Shown piece by piece: positions 62,040 through 64,000 of a stretch of 64,000 nucleotides of DNA (its first letter is position 1; every line of letters starts with the position of its first letter). Where the stretch lies: the NCBI GenBank assembly GCA_002479785.1, contig DLPD01000034.1, positions 1 through 64,000 on the forward strand. The letters are read 5' to 3'. Made by a program: the position numbers and the translations under genes. Source of the stretch: Cytophagaceae bacterium UBA7467 (lineage in GTDB: Bacteria; Bacteroidota; Bacteroidia; Cytophagales; Spirosomataceae). Below the pieces are notes generated by a model. That model was not told the origin of the DNA. It saw only the letters and a list, made by a program, of their open reading frames with translations, and did not search any database.

Positions 62040-63110
62040 TTATAAGCTTAGGGTTGTAAGGAGATTTTGATAGGTTTGGATGCCTTGTTTCAGTTCATCC
62101 AAGAAAATATATTCGTCAGCCGTGTGCGATCTGCCGGAATGTCCAGGACCGATTTTGACTGATGGTATTGTTAATAGCGCTTGATCGGAAAGAGTAGGAG
62201 AACCGAACAAGGGTATTTCAAGGCCTTTTGCTGCCTTTACTATGGGATGTGTTTCCTCCATTCTGCTGGAGTTTAACCGCATGGATCTGGGTGTTAATTC
62301 AGCCTGAACAATGGTTTTTAATTGGGCCAAAACTTCTTCCAGCGAATAGCATTCATTTACCCGGCAATCAATCACGTAATCACAGGTATCTGGAACGACG
62401 TTATGTTGTTTCCCAGAATTAATAACAGTAACGGTCGTTTTTACAGGACCTAATAAGTCCGAAACCTTCGCAAAAGAATGGTTCTGAATGTTTTGTATGT
62501 CCTCCAATGCTAAGTAAATCGCATTCACTCCCTCGTTTCTAGCTGCATGTCCGGCAATTCCTTTTACTTTCGCATCGATAACCATCAGGCCTTTTTCTGC
62601 TATCGCCATTGCACAATCCGTAGGTTCGCCTACGATGGCAAAATCAATTTTAGGTAAATTCCCTGAATTCAAAAGGGCTTCTATTCCACCTGTTCCCGAT
62701 ATTTCTTCCTCCGCGGTGGCAGCCATAACTAGGTTAAAATCCAGGTTTTCAGCCGAGTAAAAAGAAACGAAAGTGGCAATCAAACAAACCAAACTAGCGC
62801 CAGCATCATTCGATCCCAAGCCGATCAGTTTCCCCTCTTGTTCCGTCGCTTGGAATGGATCAAAGGTCCAAGACGCATTTGCTTTCACGGTATCGTGGTG
62901 GGAATTCAGCAGAATCGTGGGCTTAGACGCATCAAAATGCAAATTCGTTGCCCACACATTATTGCCCAAACGATTCGCAAGAATACCTTGCGCCGCAAAA
63001 AAGTCCAACAAAATCTGCGCCGTCCCTTGCTCCTCCTTACTCATAGAAGGGCAAGCTATTAGCTGGGCTAATAGGTCTTTCGCGGCTAAAAATTGACTTT
63101 CTTGGTACAT
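62040..63110 (-). CDS. argE: Acyl-ornithine/acyl-citrulline deacylase, M20 metallopeptidase family
   Basis: Removes the acyl group from the arginine-pathway intermediate. In Bacteroidota the pathway carbamoylates an acylated ornithine, so the substrate is probably N-acetyl- or N-succinylcitrulline. The 356-residue protein has M20 metal-site motifs LLNSHHDTV (about 67-75), GLGSNDAGASLV (about 96) and ATAEEEISG (about 131), and the closing GPGHSGRSHTADEYI. The ATG at 63110 follows the argB stop by 1 nt; an in-frame GTG at 63119 would overlap argB. Confidence 0.88.
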   Translation of the reverse strand: MYQESQFLAAKDLLAQLIACPSMSKEEQGTAQILLDFFAAQGILANRLGNNVWATNLHFDASKPTILLNSHHDTVKANASWTFDPFQATEQEGKLIGLGSNDAGASLVCLIATFVSFYSAENLDFNLVMAATAEEEISGTGGIEALLNSGNLPKIDFAIVGEPTDCAMAIAEKGLMVIDAKVKGIAGHAARNEGVNAIYLALEDIQNIQNHSFAKVSDLLGPVKTTVTVINSGKQHNVVPDTCDYVIDCRVNECYSLEEVLAQLKTIVQAELTPRSMRLNSSRMEETHPIVKAAKGLEIPLFGSPTLSDQALLTIPSVKIGPGHSGRSHTADEYIFLDELKQGIQTYQNLLTTLSL

Positions 63111-63111
63111 G

Positions 63112-63894
63112 TTAAGCACTTATTTTTGTTCCGATGTCCGTTTTCTGCAAGTTATCTGCGTGGCATAATCTGACCACCGACACACCGGCAGAGATGGCCT
63201 TCAGTGCATTCTCTAATTTAGGGATCATCCCCGCAGAGACGATTCCTTTTTCTTTTAAATCTAAAAAGGAGGCTGGATTGATGGAGCTAATGACAGAATC
63301 ATCGTCTGTCGGGTCCAGTAAAACGCCTTTCTTTTCAAAGCAATACGTTAACGTAACCTCGTATGTTGAACTAAGAGCTATGGCCAAAGCCTGTGCCATC
63401 GTATCCGCATTCGTATTCAATAATTGACCAGCTGAATCGGCCGTAATTGGTGCAAAAACGGGAGCAAAACCTGCCTGAACTAATCCGGAAAGCGATGCTG
63501 TGTTAACCGAAACAATATCGCCTACAAAACCATAATCAATGGGTTTTGCAGCTCTTTTTTTCGATAGTACGATTCTTCCATCCGGCCCTGTTAATCCTAA
63601 GGCATTACAAGATAGGCTTTGTAATTCAGCCACAATTGATTTATTAATCCATCCAGCATAAACCATCGTCACAATACGAAGGGTTTCCTCGTCTGTTACG
63701 CGTCTACCTTCGATCATTTGACTCTCGATGCCCATCGAAGCCGCCATTTGAGTGGCAATCTTACCGCCACCATGAACCAGCAATTTAGGCCCAGTTAAAG
63801 AGGCAAAATCCTGCAAAAAGCTAGCTAGGGCAGAAGGATTGTCGATGACATTTCCGCCTATTTTAACTACTTGAAGGGTAGGTTTAGCTGACAT
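63112..63894 (-). CDS. argB: Acetylglutamate kinase-family enzyme
   Basis: Phosphorylates N-acylglutamate in arginine synthesis. The 260-residue protein has the amino-acid kinase motifs VKIGGNVIDN (9-18), LLVHGGGKIATQMAASMG (about 39-56), GRRVTDEETL (about 63) and the ATP-site region GMIPKLENALKAISAGV (about 222). The start MSAKPTLQVV at 63894 overlaps the preceding stop codon by 1 nt (TAATG). It is followed by argE after 1 nt. Whether it takes acetyl- or succinylglutamate cannot be seen. Confidence 0.92.
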   Translation of the reverse strand: MSAKPTLQVVKIGGNVIDNPSALASFLQDFASLTGPKLLVHGGGKIATQMAASMGIESQMIEGRRVTDEETLRIVTMVYAGWINKSIVAELQSLSCNALGLTGPDGRIVLSKKRAAKPIDYGFVGDIVSVNTASLSGLVQAGFAPVFAPITADSAGQLLNTNADTMAQALAIALSSTYEVTLTYCFEKKGVLLDPTDDDSVISSINPASFLDLKEKGIVSAGMIPKLENALKAISAGVSVVRLCHADNLQKTDIGTKISA

Positions 63895-64000
63895 TAGAAT
63901 AAATACGGGCTTTCGGTTCTCATCAGGGTCAAAATCATCTCTTTTAAAACGACCTGTGCCGCCCAAACCCGGTTACCCGCTTGTGGAATTACAATCGAAT
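63894..64000 (-). CDS. C-terminal end of an N-acylornithine carbamoyltransferase-like gene (partial)
   Basis: Read on the minus strand, 34 codons before the stop at 63894-63896 encode an ending with VIPQAGNRVWAAQVVLKEM. This resembles the closing helix of ornithine-type carbamoyltransferases (QxxNRxxxxxAVL pattern). The rest lies beyond the window. Its stop overlaps the argB start (TAATG), so it belongs to the arg operon. An argD-type aminotransferase end is the main alternative. Confidence 0.55.
   Translation of the reverse strand, partial: SIVIPQAGNRVWAAQVVLKEMILTLMRTESPYLF

Noticed and set aside
1..64000. Mobile elements, prophage, CRISPR or defence island
   Set aside because: No transposase, integrase, phage structural gene, Cas gene or regularly spaced long repeat was found; gene content is uniformly housekeeping or envelope related.

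Overview
The window reads as an ordinary chromosomal stretch of a Bacteroidota bacterium, most likely a member of the Cytophagales. This rests on TAnnTTTG promoter boxes in front of many genes and on the type IX secretion/gliding genes (porP/sprF-like, gldK, gldL, gldM, gldN, gldD, porT). A TonB receptor paired with a DUF4249 lipoprotein, a NagB-PIG-L fusion and an arginine gene set ending in an N-acylornithine carbamoyltransferase-like fragment point the same way. The genus cannot be fixed from the sequence. Genes are tightly packed, with many 1-23 nt overlaps. No insertion sequence, prophage, integrase or CRISPR array was seen.

Layout. 1-5.1 kb: tRNA-Arg(CCG), a RluA-type pseudouridine synthase, anhydro-MurNAc kinase, L-2-hydroxyglutarate oxidase and an ABC exporter. 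5.2-12.8 kb: branched-chain amino acid block ilvD-ilvB-ilvN-ilvC, then ilvA and leuA; IlvA is of the short form without a regulatory domain. 12.8-20 kb: MscS channel, an outer-membrane barrel protein plus LptC, a recN-lipoprotein-SCO-cytochrome c operon, and sucD. 20-33 kb: a DUF4271 membrane protein, hemD, porP/sprF, gldKLMN, pyruvate kinase, an acyltransferase, gldD and priA. 33-43 kb: nitroreductase, adk, obgE, holB-hemC-rmlD-like operon, a GlmU-like protein, ribosomal protein L31 type B and nrdA. 43-49 kb: YhhN protein, a D-2-hydroxyacid dehydrogenase fused to Fe-S domains, and an XRE regulator with nagB. 49-60 kb: TonB receptor/DUF4249 pair, porT with menG, histidine kinase with AEC transporter, and a PadR-PspC-GIN operon. 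60-64 kb: ribE and the arginine operon (argF'-argB-argE-argH).

How the genes fit together. The 21-31 kb part supplies the energised core of the type IX secretion system (GldL/GldM motor, GldK/GldN ring, PorP/SprF-type anchor) and GldD; PorT lies about 20 kb away beside menG. Metabolic genes cover isoleucine/valine/leucine synthesis, arginine synthesis through acylated intermediates, and parts of heme, riboflavin, menaquinone and deoxynucleotide synthesis.

Most notable non-coding signals: three intergenic arrays built on a 7-nt period; a 29-bp repeat present twice in opposite orientation; a 27-bp near-perfect palindrome lying over a consensus promoter in front of a PadR regulator; and a strong terminator hairpin that contains the likely start codon of the next gene. 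No clearly new multi-gene system was found; the heptamer arrays and the PadR-PspC-GIN module are the best candidates for follow-up.
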